DNA of 64,000 bases from positions 19,934,182-19,998,181 of the forward strand of contig NC_088711.1 of assembly GCF_963576615.1 (NCBI RefSeq). Direction: 5' to 3'. Of this stretch, positions 26,084-33,600 are shown in pieces. The notes under the pieces are model-generated. The model saw nothing but the letters and a program-made list of their open reading frames with translations. It did no database searches and had not been told where the DNA came from. The position numbers and the translations under genes were made by a program. The stretch comes from Watersipora subatra (lineage: Eukaryota > Bryozoa > Gymnolaemata > Cheilostomatida > Watersiporidae). The first letter of the stretch is position 1, and each line of letters begins with the position of its first letter.

Positions 26084-28187
26084 TATAGATATACCTATAC
26101 TGTATATATGAAGTTGAAATGAGTTGAAAACATGTAACTGTCATTGCTTTGATAAAACACGACAACTTATATTTATTTGGTGTAACTAGTATCCGTACTC
26201 GTGGTGGAGAACGGTGTTTTAAACACTATTTTAATATACGTCAAACCATTTATTTGATTTGATAACGTTTTTTGGTCTGCACTTTATGACCAAAACTATT
26301 CAATGAACTAAATATCAAAGGCTTGTTTCATCAATGCTCTATCTATCACAATTATACTCTAGGGATAAATAACTTAAAATAAAGAGACCCATGAGATGGC
26401 AAATAGGAACTCTCAGTTTTTTCGAAGCTCCTGTTATAATTGAAAAACTCAATTCAGGTTGGATACTGAAAGGTATTAAAATCATTCTATAAAAAGTGCT
26501 ATTCTTGATCAAAATGAATAAACTCTTGTCTTGAATACAGCAAACTTATTGATTATGCATGATATTGACAGCGAGTTTATACAGCTAACAAACCGGCAAC
26601 AAGATTACCAAAAGTTATATTTCAACCTTAAATCATAGATTATAAATTTATAATATGACTTCCCTAAATGTAGGGCTGGCTAATAAATTATGGCAAGTGA
26701 ATACCTGTCTTCACTTGTCATACCTGTTTATAAGTAAGCCAAGTGTCAAATTCTGCCTCAGAAGAACTCCTCCAACCCAGCAGTTGCCGATCTCCTACCA
26801 GAGATCAAACGGAGATTAGCACCATACAGCGGCATTGACCAAGATTAATGTGTCATTTCTAATGTACTTTTAAAACTTTGATACAATTCTCTGGGTTTTA
26901 ATGTTTTCATCTACATGATAAGCATTTTTGCTAACGTGACTAAAAATGGTCAATTGCCAATAATGGCAAATAGTAGTTTTTCATTCTAGAAATTGAAGAT
27001 TACACAAAATTTTATTTGATTTAATCAGAAAGTATGAGTATTTTTCTATCATTTATGACTGTTTTTGATGTCTGAGGTGATCTGACAGCCAGAATGGTTC
27101 AAGACTAAAATCTACAAAACTCGATCACGGTTAAAACGTTCAGATCAAGCGAAAGTGCAATTATGACAACTAGAGTTGCAAAGAAATCAACAGAATAGAG
27201 ACACCTAATGCTGCTCCTTGAATGCAAATACCGATATCAACTACAGCAATGATAACACCTGGCGACGCCATTTCGCTGGTATTTTTCTTTTGACCACTTT
27301 AATCACAATCAAGTTTTGTCAATTTTTTGAAACATTTTGGCAGGCAGATCAGCTCAAACATCAAAAAACAATAGTAAATAATAGAAAAATACTGATACAT
27401 TCGGGTAAAATCTACTAAAATGATGTGTAAGTTCATTTTTAAATTAGAACTAGTAACTCTGACTCTTACCTTATACCTTGTCAGAGTTGAAGAGTGAGCT
27501 CTCGCTCAGCATCACAATACCGACTTTTTACATATAACTCGCTATCTATTAACAGGTTTCATTTTATACCGTAAACTATGAACATGCTAAGTGGCATTTT
27601 TCTATGACAATTTGAGTGAAGTGCGAAAAGTACTCAAGGCTATTTCTCAGTATATTAAGAAGCTGCTTGTCTTTGTTTTTTGACCACAGCTAACTACTGT
27701 CCGAAATATTCACGTTTCTTGTCAGAGTGCACATGCCCTCATGCATCATGTCTTACTGCTTCTAAAGTGCAAGTGATTAAATGTGGTTAAAAACCTACCA
27801 AATTGTTCTACTGCTGTTTTGAAGACATCATAGGCAGTGTGTCGAGCATTCTCTTCTGCGTCAAAAGGAATTTTGGACACTCTACACGCTGGAATATCCT
27901 ACAGAAAGCAAGGATAAACCTTAATTCTGGTTATCAATTTTATATTGGTTATCTTTTAAAATGAAGAAATCACGAACAAGCCCAGAGTGTTTCACAAAAC
28001 TATGTAACTTTTACATCCACTACCGGTGCGGGCTATCCAGTATCAATACTCCACTTTTTGCACACTTAAACCTTACAATACTCATTTGATACCATAGAAA
28101 ATTACTTACTGGATGAGGTAGACTTTGTTCTTCAAATTTTGCTGGATCAAATTGAAAGCCGGCTGGGGTACTTCCACAACCACCCAT
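1861..28187 (-). CDS. long-chain fatty-acid-CoA ligase, copy A (17 exons, 662 aa)
   Basis: Activates long-chain fatty acids to acyl-CoA through an acyl-AMP intermediate. Minus-strand exons in transcript order: 28110-28187, 27799-27898, 26724-26794, 23842-23943, 22861-22960, 22063-22238, 21638-21670, 20471-20593, 18247-18333, 17730-17864, 17100-17182, 15378-15528, 8227-8299, 5765-5970, 4089-4241, 2811-2981, 1861-2007. All joins are GT-AG and in frame, giving 1989 nt with the stop. Visible motifs are [11 protein letters not shown] (residues 232-242, AMP/ATP loop), GYGQTES (417-423), [10 protein letters not shown] (493-502, FACS signature), [14 protein letters not shown] (514-527) and a C-terminal NGLLTATFK containing the conserved lysine (637). 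Length and motif spacing fit animal ACSL1/5/6. The start is the only ATG of the first exon and gives MGGCGST, unlike the membrane-anchored paralogue. An unseen upstream alternative first exon is possible. Some family positions differ (GGM where copy B has GAK near residue 297; A634 instead of Pro), so this copy looks the more divergent, but it is intact. Confidence 0.93.
2245..2415. repeat. 17-bp minisatellite
   Basis: Tandem copies of about 17 bases (tgatgccactgttagta) with small substitutions, about ten units, in the last intron of ACSL copy A. Confidence 0.85.
3126..3597. mobile_element. TTAA-flanked MITE, family 1 (472 bp)
   Basis: The element is bounded by TTAA at 3126-3129 and 3594-3597. 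It has imperfect terminal inverted repeats of about 115 bases: agatgaacttacacaaa on the left, with its near-complement tttgtgtagttcatcg on the right. Inside both repeats lies the shared block gatctgactgccagga. It has no coding capacity. TTAA target duplication is known for piggyBac and Kolobok transposons. Related copies are at 26986-27442, 29088-29230 and 34905-35160. Confidence 0.85.
4283..4480. repeat. interspersed repeat (unclassified family)
   Basis: About 200 bases are shared with 40295-40475 and parts of 18870-19425: 'tttgtcattgYgtctg', 'ccgatttcattMaaact', 'catatgttccRtgccttc', then a run ending near 'cacgcaYctgcgggtg'. It has no clear termini and its family is unknown. Confidence 0.65.
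4905..4985. repeat. short tandem repeat, about 30-36 bp unit
   Basis: Three imperfect copies of 'gtgagccctctgaacagcag'-type units, in ACSL copy A intron 14. Confidence 0.55.
5765..5970 (-). CDS. ACSL copy A exon 14: FACS signature
   Basis: Residues 438-506. The exon contains [13 protein letters not shown] and [10 protein letters not shown], the fatty-acyl-CoA synthetase signature that helps shape the acyl-binding site and coordinates the adenylate ribose. The acceptor is TATATAG. The donor is the less usual GTCAGC, which copy B also uses at its exon 16. Confidence 0.92.
6560..6890. repeat. GATA-rich simple repeat
   Basis: A long degenerate (gata)n-like tract in ACSL copy A intron 13. The open frame that reads through it on the minus strand is low-complexity (SIYLSIY) and not a gene. 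Confidence 0.85.
8227..8299 (-). CDS. ACSL copy A exon 13
   Basis: Residues 414-437 plus one base. It encodes [11 protein letters not shown], the conserved adenylate-contacting Y-G-x-T-E motif. The acceptor is CTTCAG and the donor GTTAGA. It is isolated from exon 12 by a 7-kb intron filled by transposons, but its size (73 nt) and phase match exon 13 of copy B (37902-37974). Confidence 0.9.
8363..10415 (-). mobile_element. 2.05-kb TTAA-flanked DNA transposon, left inverted copy
   Basis: It begins TTAA+agatgtagttgcgtcaaaa and ends ttttgacgcaactacatct+TTAA, so it is a complete element with its own terminal inverted repeats and target-like TTAA at both ends. It is an inverted copy of 11862-13913. 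Corresponding landmarks on the two copies sum to 22277 over nearly the whole length, so the arms differ by about one base in length. Inside are a hairpin around 8945-9015, a tRNA-like B-box (minus strand, near 9107-9120) and a small two-exon remnant also seen in the other copy. It starts only 64 bases from ACSL exon 13. It belongs to the piggyBac or Kolobok type by TTAA; no transposase was seen. Confidence 0.88.
10450..11062. repeat. 18-bp minisatellite
   Basis: About 33 copies of an 18-base unit (ttggtttgctatatcagt) and its variant (ttggtttactacatcagt), often alternating as a 36-base dimer. All forward frames stay open because the unit length is a multiple of 3, giving repetitive hydrophobic peptides. 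I do not regard these as genes. It fills most of the spacer between the two inverted 2-kb elements. Confidence 0.92.
11156..11234. repeat. perfect hairpin, about 31-bp arms
   Basis: Arm gatgatatttttctaacg.. at 11156 is repeated as its reverse complement ending at 11234, with a loop of about 17 bases. It lies just off the symmetry axis (11138.5) of the larger inverted duplication. Confidence 0.9.
11862..13913 (+). mobile_element. 2.05-kb TTAA-flanked DNA transposon, right copy
   Basis: TTAA at 11862-11865 and 13910-13913, with inverted termini agatgtagttgcgtcaaaa. It is the inverted twin of 8363-10415; open frames of 68, 71 and 87 codons match exactly between the copies, which indicates a very recent duplication or ongoing gene conversion. 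Near its right end it shares a degenerate block ('gcgatcagattttttcggtt') with the smaller TTAA MITEs of family 1, suggesting a common ancestor. It also contains a tRNA-like stretch near 13110-13190 (box-B-like gtgagttcaaatcc). Confidence 0.88.
12253..12887 (+). pseudogene. decayed small ORF with intron inside the 2-kb element
   Basis: An ATG at 12253 starts [16 protein letters not shown] and stops. A second frame at 12328-12384 reads [19 protein letters not shown] and ends exactly at a GTAAAT donor. After an intron, an AG acceptor at 12829-12830 opens a segment that reads [19 protein letters not shown] in the joined frame. In the next frame it reads [19 protein letters not shown], with a CxCGxC zinc-knuckle-like motif. 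Two competing frames and early stops suggest a frameshifted remnant of a transposon-borne or captured gene. The mirror copy lies in the left element on the minus strand. The CxCGxC spacing recalls the P2X7-type intracellular domain, but this is inference only. Confidence 0.35.
13975..14200. repeat. AT-rich low-complexity tract
   Basis: Runs of attaatat-type sequence between two TTAA elements; no other structure was seen. Confidence 0.7.
14204..15085. mobile_element. TTAA-flanked MITE, family 2 (882 bp, about 130-bp TIRs)
   Basis: TTAA at 14204-14207 and 15082-15085. The inverted repeats start aggttgacttgcaacaaaat and continue with a few mismatches for about 130 bases ('cattacagttatttgRtatc', 'ccatgtcttactctgttgtg'). 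The interior is non-coding and contains a gtcttcggtaaaacccgaag hairpin. Partial copies are at 803-1078 and 19789-20317. Confidence 0.88.
17956..18027 (-). tRNA. tRNA-Gln (CTG anticodon)
   Basis: The reverse complement folds as a complete 72-base cloverleaf. The acceptor stem is GGTTCCA/TGGAACC with discriminator T. The D-arm is TGGTGTAATGGTTAGCA. The anticodon stem CAGGA/TCCTG encloses CTCTGAA, so the anticodon is CTG. The T-arm carries CGAGTTCAAGTCTCG. Internal promoter boxes A (TGGTGTAATGG) and B (GTTCAAGTC) are intact, and the sequence is very close to other animal tRNA-Gln genes. No intron. It lies in intron 9 of ACSL copy A on the same strand. Confidence 0.97.
18870..19425. repeat. interspersed repeat (same family as 4283-4480)
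   Basis: Its left part shares 'ctgtctgttagtctgcgtaa' and 'catatgttccatgccttccg' with 40295-40475, and its right part shares 'aaaactttgtctggtacctg' and the 'cacgcacctgcgggtgtct' end. A segment of about 300 bases unlike the family lies between them, so this copy is interrupted. Confidence 0.55.
19789..20317 (+). mobile_element. partial TTAA MITE, family 2
   Basis: It starts with TTAA and the family 2 terminus aggttgacttgcaacaaaat and follows the left part of 14204-15085 through 'tcacatgatcagat'. It then diverges, so the right terminal repeat is missing. Confidence 0.8.
20471..20593 (-). CDS. ACSL copy A exon 8: AMP-binding loop
   Basis: Residues 221-261. The exon contains [18 protein letters not shown], the Ser/Thr/Gly-rich phosphate-binding loop of the ANL (acyl/aryl-CoA ligase) superfamily. 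It is flanked by TTACAG and GTAAGT splice sites. It has the same length (123 nt) and phase as exon 8 of copy B. Confidence 0.93.
20660..21035. repeat. 28-bp minisatellite
   Basis: About 13 copies of a 28-base unit that includes 'cagtctaatgtataaataat' and 'atggtaca', with some longer variants near the end, in ACSL copy A intron 7. Confidence 0.9.
24040..24248. repeat. nested palindromes next to the hammerhead
   Basis: 24117-24248 is a 132-base near-perfect palindrome: arms cgtaaatctctgaactttga.. and its complement, centred on a (ta)n core at about 24182. A third copy of the arm end (tcaaagttcagagattta) at about 24042 forms a second, overlapping inverted repeat with 24111-24138. Confidence 0.9.
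24293..24338 (+). ncRNA. hammerhead ribozyme (minimal, short stem III)
   Basis: All core elements are in order on the plus strand. Stem I 5' strand GCTGCA (24293-24298) is followed by CTGATGA (24299-24305). Stem II is GGCT/AGCC with loop TCAAT (24306-24318), then GAAA (24319-24322). The stem III palindrome ACAG-TA-CTGT (24322-24331) is followed by C at 24332, the expected cleavage-site nucleotide after GT. Stem I 3' strand TGTAGC (24333-24338) pairs with GCTGCA with one G-T wobble. The two-base loop and four-base stem III are like the hammerheads known in Penelope-like elements and small retrozymes, which act best as dimers. It lies in an intron of ACSL copy A, antisense to it, so self-cleavage would need a plus-strand transcript. 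Cleavage was not tested. Confidence 0.85.
24364..24690 (+). mobile_element. interspersed repeat with GC hairpin start
   Basis: It begins ctagctgaatgcctggtgtt, then a gttgcccgggtaataaaag motif and an A/T-rich body. Similar starts occur at 36455 (ctaggtgaatacccggcgtt), inverted at about 41345, and at 50655 and 63641. The start resembles a short hairpin terminus. The class is not certain (SINE or Helitron-like). Confidence 0.55.
25258..25345 (+). mobile_element. tRNA-derived SINE fragment
   Basis: A box-A-like stretch (tatagctcagtggttaaatg) and a box-B-like stretch (gtgaatttaaatcc) are present, but the stems are not paired well enough for a functional tRNA. Confidence 0.55.
25427..25735 (+). 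mobile_element. tRNA-related SINE
   Basis: The head is tactagctgtgctatccg with a 'gtattaaaaatcagcttata' block. A tRNA-like part follows (gactgaattggtaaggcatc, then gtctgagaacaaatcttc). The same order of modules occurs at 50655-50990 and, inverted, at 41335-41560. Confidence 0.65.
25800..26112. repeat. (TA)n microsatellite with nested palindromes
   Basis: Long (ta)n tracts are interrupted by palindromic inserts such as cagtataggtatatctatactg. The whole block can fold into cruciforms. Open frames here (IYIYIY) are not genes. Confidence 0.93.
26986..27442. mobile_element. TTAA MITE, family 1 (degenerate copy)
   Basis: The terminal inverted repeats match the 3126-3597 element (ttacacaaaatttta on the left, gtgtaagttcat on the right), and both arms contain the 'gatctgacagccagaatg'-type block. 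TTAA survives at the right end (27439-27442); the left TTAA has decayed. Confidence 0.75.
28110..28187 (-). CDS. ACSL copy A exon 1: possible lipid-anchor N-terminus
   Basis: This exon encodes 26 residues starting [15 protein letters not shown] and ends in a GTAAGT donor. Gly2 with Ser6 fits the N-myristoylation pattern MGxxxS/T, and Cys4 is placed for palmitoylation. There is no hydrophobic segment. From FQFDP onward it aligns with YHFDP of copy B, so only the anchor region differs. The motif is seen directly; lipidation is inferred. Confidence 0.8.
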
Positions 28188-30457
28188 CTTGCAAGTTGCA
28201 GCTTCAACAAGCTTGAGCAGACATTTGAGTTTAGACTAGAACACTAACAGAATATGTGCGCAGCTCCAAACACAAGCAGGGCCGGAACATAATCACTAAA
28301 AACAACACGCTGTCTAGGCGCTGATATAAAGCCTACCTGACAACATCATAGCAGCGGTACAGTAGCCTTTGGATGAATATTGATGAATGAGAAAAAATTT
28401 AATCAATTCAAAGGTGCGGGGAGGTGCGTATACTACTTCACTGTGTAATCATAGCTCGAAATAAAAACCACATGTGGCAAAAGTGTGTAAAATGAACAAT
28501 GGCCTGAACAATTTGTTTACATTATGTCAACACTTCAGGAGCAAACCAGTTGAGAAGAATACCCAACTTTTGTCTCTTTCTCAGCTCCTTGACCTTTTAC
28601 CTAAGACTTAATTGGATGCCTACATTGTAAGTTAAGCTCTCCAACTCTCACAAGTAAAGTTACTCGTGGAAATTTTGTTCTGCCTCAGGGAACAAGTGAG
28701 ACAATGTATGTCATATTTGCATAAATTGTTAGCCCAAATTTGACAGTTTCTATTCAAGTATAAACAAAGTGTGAGGGTTGTCAAATATACCGGTATACGT
28801 AACGGAATTTTTATCCTGTCAAACCAACTAAAAGCTGTCTTTGGTTTCTAGAATTTATAGAACTTACCGTTATCAAAGTGTCTCAACTATGGTTATGACT
28901 ATGTTATTTATCAACTATGTAATGCTACAGTGATGAGAGGTAATATTATACAGATAAGTGGGGTCCGTATGTGGCTAACTGTGGAATACTGTGGCTAACA
29001 GAGCTTTACTAGCGACCAAATATCATAAATTTTTACCTGTTAACATCGGAACTTGGGAAGCAGTCACTATCGCTTAATCTGACCGTTTAACCGCGATGTA
29101 GTTTGTCAATTTTAATCTTGAAACATCCTGGCAGTCAGACCACGTGAACATCAAAAACAATCACAACTAATAAAAAATACCACTACTTTCTAATAAAATT
29201 TGTGCAAATTCATCTGTAAACAGTTAAGAGTGTTCAGCTCCAAAAGAGCCATGCCACACTCAATCATAGAAGCAGCCATCTCTAGCTTAGCCGACAAAGT
29301 CACAAATTTTGGTCTAGTCATGCTCCAAGGCCAATAAAAATGGTTGCTGATGACACAAATACTTATGTTTGTTTAACTATTTTCTGGTGACAATATTTTT
29401 TCAGTGAAAGCAAAAGATTTTATAAAAGAGTGGCTATTCTATAAAACAATCAGGTCCTTGAACATCTAACGCTACTCATTGTGTACCTAATGTGGGGATA
29501 CCAGAGATACATGCATATAACTTTACTGCATACCAGCATCTGTTATTACTACCAAAGAAAAAAACAATGACGGCCAACAGCGTATTTCTCAGCGCACATT
29601 TGAATAGCATTCACTAGTCAGCCCAACAACCTGCAACGAGTGTCATCATTACTGCATATAATACTATTAGTTAGGTAAATACATATATAAGAATATTTAC
29701 TGAACCCTCAAAGTGAATGGAGGCATATTGTACATGAAGGGAGGCGCTAGCAATAAGCTGTGAAGCGATTGACAAACATACTCAAGCCTACAGAGCTGGT
29801 AAGTATGCAATCTGTAGGCTGTGCAAACAGAGTATAGAGTTCCAATAGCCAGAACAAAGGGAAATGACTACACGCATCTATAAAGGCAAGTAATTGATAT
29901 AGCTCATATTACACTCACATGATCAAGGTGAAATGGGAAAAACTGGAACTATACAACAAACCATAAACATATCTACGTATCTGTACTGTTTTTCTTTGCA
30001 TACGTTAGAAGATATGTTTTATTTGACTAGCAGTGACTCATAGAACTGGTGCGACCTATTCGTGATTTGGTAACACAACAAAATTCTATTAATAGATATT
30101 GCTGGAGTGACGTAATAGTTGGCATGTTCAAACAGGTTGTAAAAAAGAATATAAGTAGTTGGTCTAAAAATCTAATAAGAAAATTTGCTGCTTAAAATAA
30201 AAGAAAGAAAATTGATACTAAAACACAGAATTGGAGAAATTAAAAAAATTGCTGATTTTGGGGAGGTGAATAGTAAATGTAAAAAGCACAAAAAAATCTA
30301 ATGACACAAAAATATGACTAGTCAAAGAAATTAGGATAACAAAATAATCAATCACAATCAACATATGAAAGCCCAACTAGCGATATCACCATGACGACAA
30401 CTAAATAAAAATATCACATAAAATCACGTAAGCCCACCCGAATGGAAGCTGTGAAAG
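28188..30457. other. spacer between the two ACSL genes
   Basis: No coding exon was found. It should hold the promoter and 5' UTR of copy A and the 3' UTR of copy B. A possible minus-strand AATAAA lies at 30018-30023, about 440 bases past the copy B stop. A half MITE sits at 29088-29230. No TATA box could be assigned. Confidence 0.5.
29088..29230. mobile_element. half copy of TTAA MITE family 1
   Basis: It matches the right arm of 3126-3597 (taatcttgaaacatcctggc, 'aacatcaaaaacaatcac', ending gcaaattcatctgtaaa). The left arm is missing. Confidence 0.65.
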
Positions 30458-30622
30458 TCAGAGAGCAGACTTCACACGCGGTTCTCTGTTCAACTCGCCA
30501 TACATCTGTGCTATGACACGCTTATACCTGTTTTTACACTCTAATCTCTTTAGCTTCTGCGTTGGTGTCAGAAGACCATTTTCTACAGTCAATGGCTCAG
30601 CAGTAAGATGAATGACCTTGAC
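30458..30622 (-). CDS. ACSL copy B exon 17: C-terminal lysine and stop
   Basis: Fifty-four residues plus TGA at 30458-30460. It contains [14 protein letters not shown], the canonical C-terminal motif with the adenylation lysine. The tail ([10 protein letters not shown]) is longer than that of copy A. Confidence 0.92.
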   Translation of the reverse strand, partial: VKVIHLTAEPLTVENGLLTPTQKLKRLECKNRYKRVIAQMYGELNREPRVKSAL

Positions 30623-33600
30623 CTGTATAAAGGTGTAACAGGCGCTAACAATTATGCTGGTTTTGTTTGCTTAGTGAAGTGCCAACAAACTTATAGGACC
30701 GATTAATAATCAATAGAAATGGCTTCCTTACAATCCGTACTAAGTACTGTGCTCCAATACACTCACAGCCATGATGGTAACAGAGTAAACAAATCAAGTG
30801 TAAAACTCTGTACATAAATTCTAAAATATGAAAGTTTAATACTGGTAGGAAGTACTTTTTATCTACTGCATTAAGTCTTCACCAGCATATCAACATCTTG
30901 GCAGCCAAAAACAAGTACAGTCATACCTCAACATGGGAGCTTAATGCGTTGCGGGGCTGAGCTCTTACGTCAATTTTCTTGTATCTCAAATCAAATTTTT
31001 CAATATAAAATAACTAACTACAAATTAATCCGTTCCCACTTTCTGAAAAAGCTACCTAAAAACATGATGTTCTAATTCACCACCTACATGTAAATTTCAA
31101 AAGTCACAAATACCTATCTAGTGGTTATGATCTGCAATAATGTAACAATATTATGCACATGTACAATACTGTATGGAGTTCTTACCTTTGAGACAAACGG
31201 TAGTGGCTAACGGCGGTGTGAGGGAGACTTGATGATGTTTGGTACGCTACACTTTTGTAACGCTGCGTAACATAACATAAACTTTAAATTTAACTTAAAT
31301 GAAGTTAGCTTACTATACAAACACTTAAAAAATAAATTTTAATCTTAAATTACATGAAACTTAATTCTTATTTGGTTATAATTTTCAGTGTCACATACTT
31401 TTTTTTTCTGGCTCATTATCCTCGCTTTTTGACCTGCTTTTACCTTCACTTTAAGCCGGCCTTTTTAAAGCTTTTTCAAACGAATTCGAGAACGAAGACC
31501 GAGCTATGCTGTTCTTGAAAATGGCCTCTCGCATACTCTGCCACCAGGCGGCAGCACAAAAAAACCATCTCATACGCTCGTATCTCAAATTTGTCTCATA
31601 TCTAACGGCAAATATTTGCACTTTGAAATTTTCCTCATATCTCAAACTGCTCATATATTGGGCCACTCGTATGCCGAAGTCATGACTGTATTCCATTTTC
31701 AATTACAAAAAAAAGAAATTCAAAATACTGAAAACCGACAGTCTCCGTAGAATAATAAAAGTCTTCCTTTGCTGACCTGTTCAAATCCCTTGAGATTAAA
31801 AAGCTTTGCAGAGTCAGCCATGCCTGCCAGTACAGCAACCTTGACTTCATCACTTTTGCATAGTTCCGCTAGACTGTGATCTTTCAAAGCTAGTTGTGTC
31901 TCGGCAAACTCTTGTAGCACCTCAGCATCTGGCACAACAACTGCCACCTAGACGTCAATCGGTATAAATGCTAAATAAACAGCAAAGGAATAAAGATATG
32001 AAAAAATCCTATTTTTGATTACTTTATTTCAACATTGAAAAATGATAAAACGCAATGGAAGGACATGTTGAGGTGCATAGAACAATAGCACTGCAGCTAA
32101 TCAAGCTGCCAGACTCTACGTAGTTTACCATAAAAAAGGTTTATGGTAAACCCTCCTACATCACGCCGAGCACATACTGCCTCAGGCCATGGCAGAAGTT
32201 GTCCTACCAATCCTGATTTTAGACTCCAACTCGATTTAAGATTTTTTTAGCATTCCACACCGATAGATCACTCTGCAATGAATTAAACAACTTCAAACGT
32301 TTTTTTTGTGATACTCGAGTCCGTAAATGCATTGGGTAAAAGTTTTTTAAGAGAACTTGGGCTATAGCAAAGAATCTATAGATGGCTCACCATGCTAATT
32401 TTACGATTCAGTTGTTAAGATTGAATTATGAAAAACATAATTTGTAAAACAGACAGAGTCTGCAAGTAGATAAGTTAGACTTGGGTCTTAAGACAATGAA
32501 ACTCACTCAAAAATTACTTGTATAACAAGATATTTAAACTAACAGAAATGTGGGTGCCCAACTTTATTTACCCAACCATGATTGCTGAGCCCCATGCTAT
32601 GCTGCAATTGTAAGATTACAACAATCACTACATCATTTAACTGGCTCTTTTAAAAACAATTTTAAAGCGGTTCATGAAAATATTTTAGCAATAAAAAATC
32701 TCAAATTTTCTTTTTTAGTAAAGCTAAAAATTTGATATTTCAGCCATGCAACTTTTACCATATATAGTATCGATAAGGAATAATAGCAACAGACGAGGAA
32801 ATCCATGTTTGATGAAACAACAACACAGGAGACAAATGTAAAATGATCCAATAATCAATGAACAAAGAGATTGGATATATGTATATAGGCTACATATGAA
32901 TATTGAATCTAAGAGCTAGTGTGCAGCAAAAAGAAATGACAACTCCCACATTTATCATTTTGACAGTACATAATTACCAGATAAGACTGAAGACTGTCTC
33001 CGTGTACGTAACACTGAGCGACTAGTGGACAAGTAATATAGGCATTTTCTATCTTCTCAGGTGCTATATATTCTCCCTGAGATAACTTAAAAATATTCTT
33101 TTTCCTGTCTACGATCCTGAGGGTCCCCCTCTGTAAAACAGATATTGACTGGTGAGATGAGGTTGGCCAATAAAAATGTTGCCTATTTAGATCTGGCGCA
33201 GTTGTTTGTCCATACCGCCAGTGTGGCACATATATAAATATAGTAATTGTATAACAACTGTAATTACTAAATTTTTTACAAAAAATTTTATAATGTCAGA
33301 GATAAGTGATGTATCTTATCAGATTCTAAGGTCGATTCTGAAGGTCGATTCAGATACTGTGTACTGATTAGCACTCGCAGACTATCCTTGTGAATGACTT
33401 GAATGTGTTAAAACGAGGAGGAAAGAGACTTCTCGTTCTAACGAGAAGTTCTCGACTTCTCGAAAAAAAACAAACTTCTTTTAATTTAACTTCCATTCCA
33501 AGCAGTTGGACATTTTTCACCAAATGTCTGTAGAAAGTCTAAAACTTGCGAAATATTGACGAGACGCAAACAGCTGTGATAATAGGTTTTTGTTTAATTG

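Noticed and set aside
25793-26165. Tyr/Ile repeat open frames on both strands
   Set aside because: Translation of a (TA)n microsatellite.
31451-31702. 83-codon minus-strand frame as a gene
   Set aside because: It lies in the right terminal part of the pogo-like element; repeats such as [15 protein letters not shown] come from the terminal repeat.
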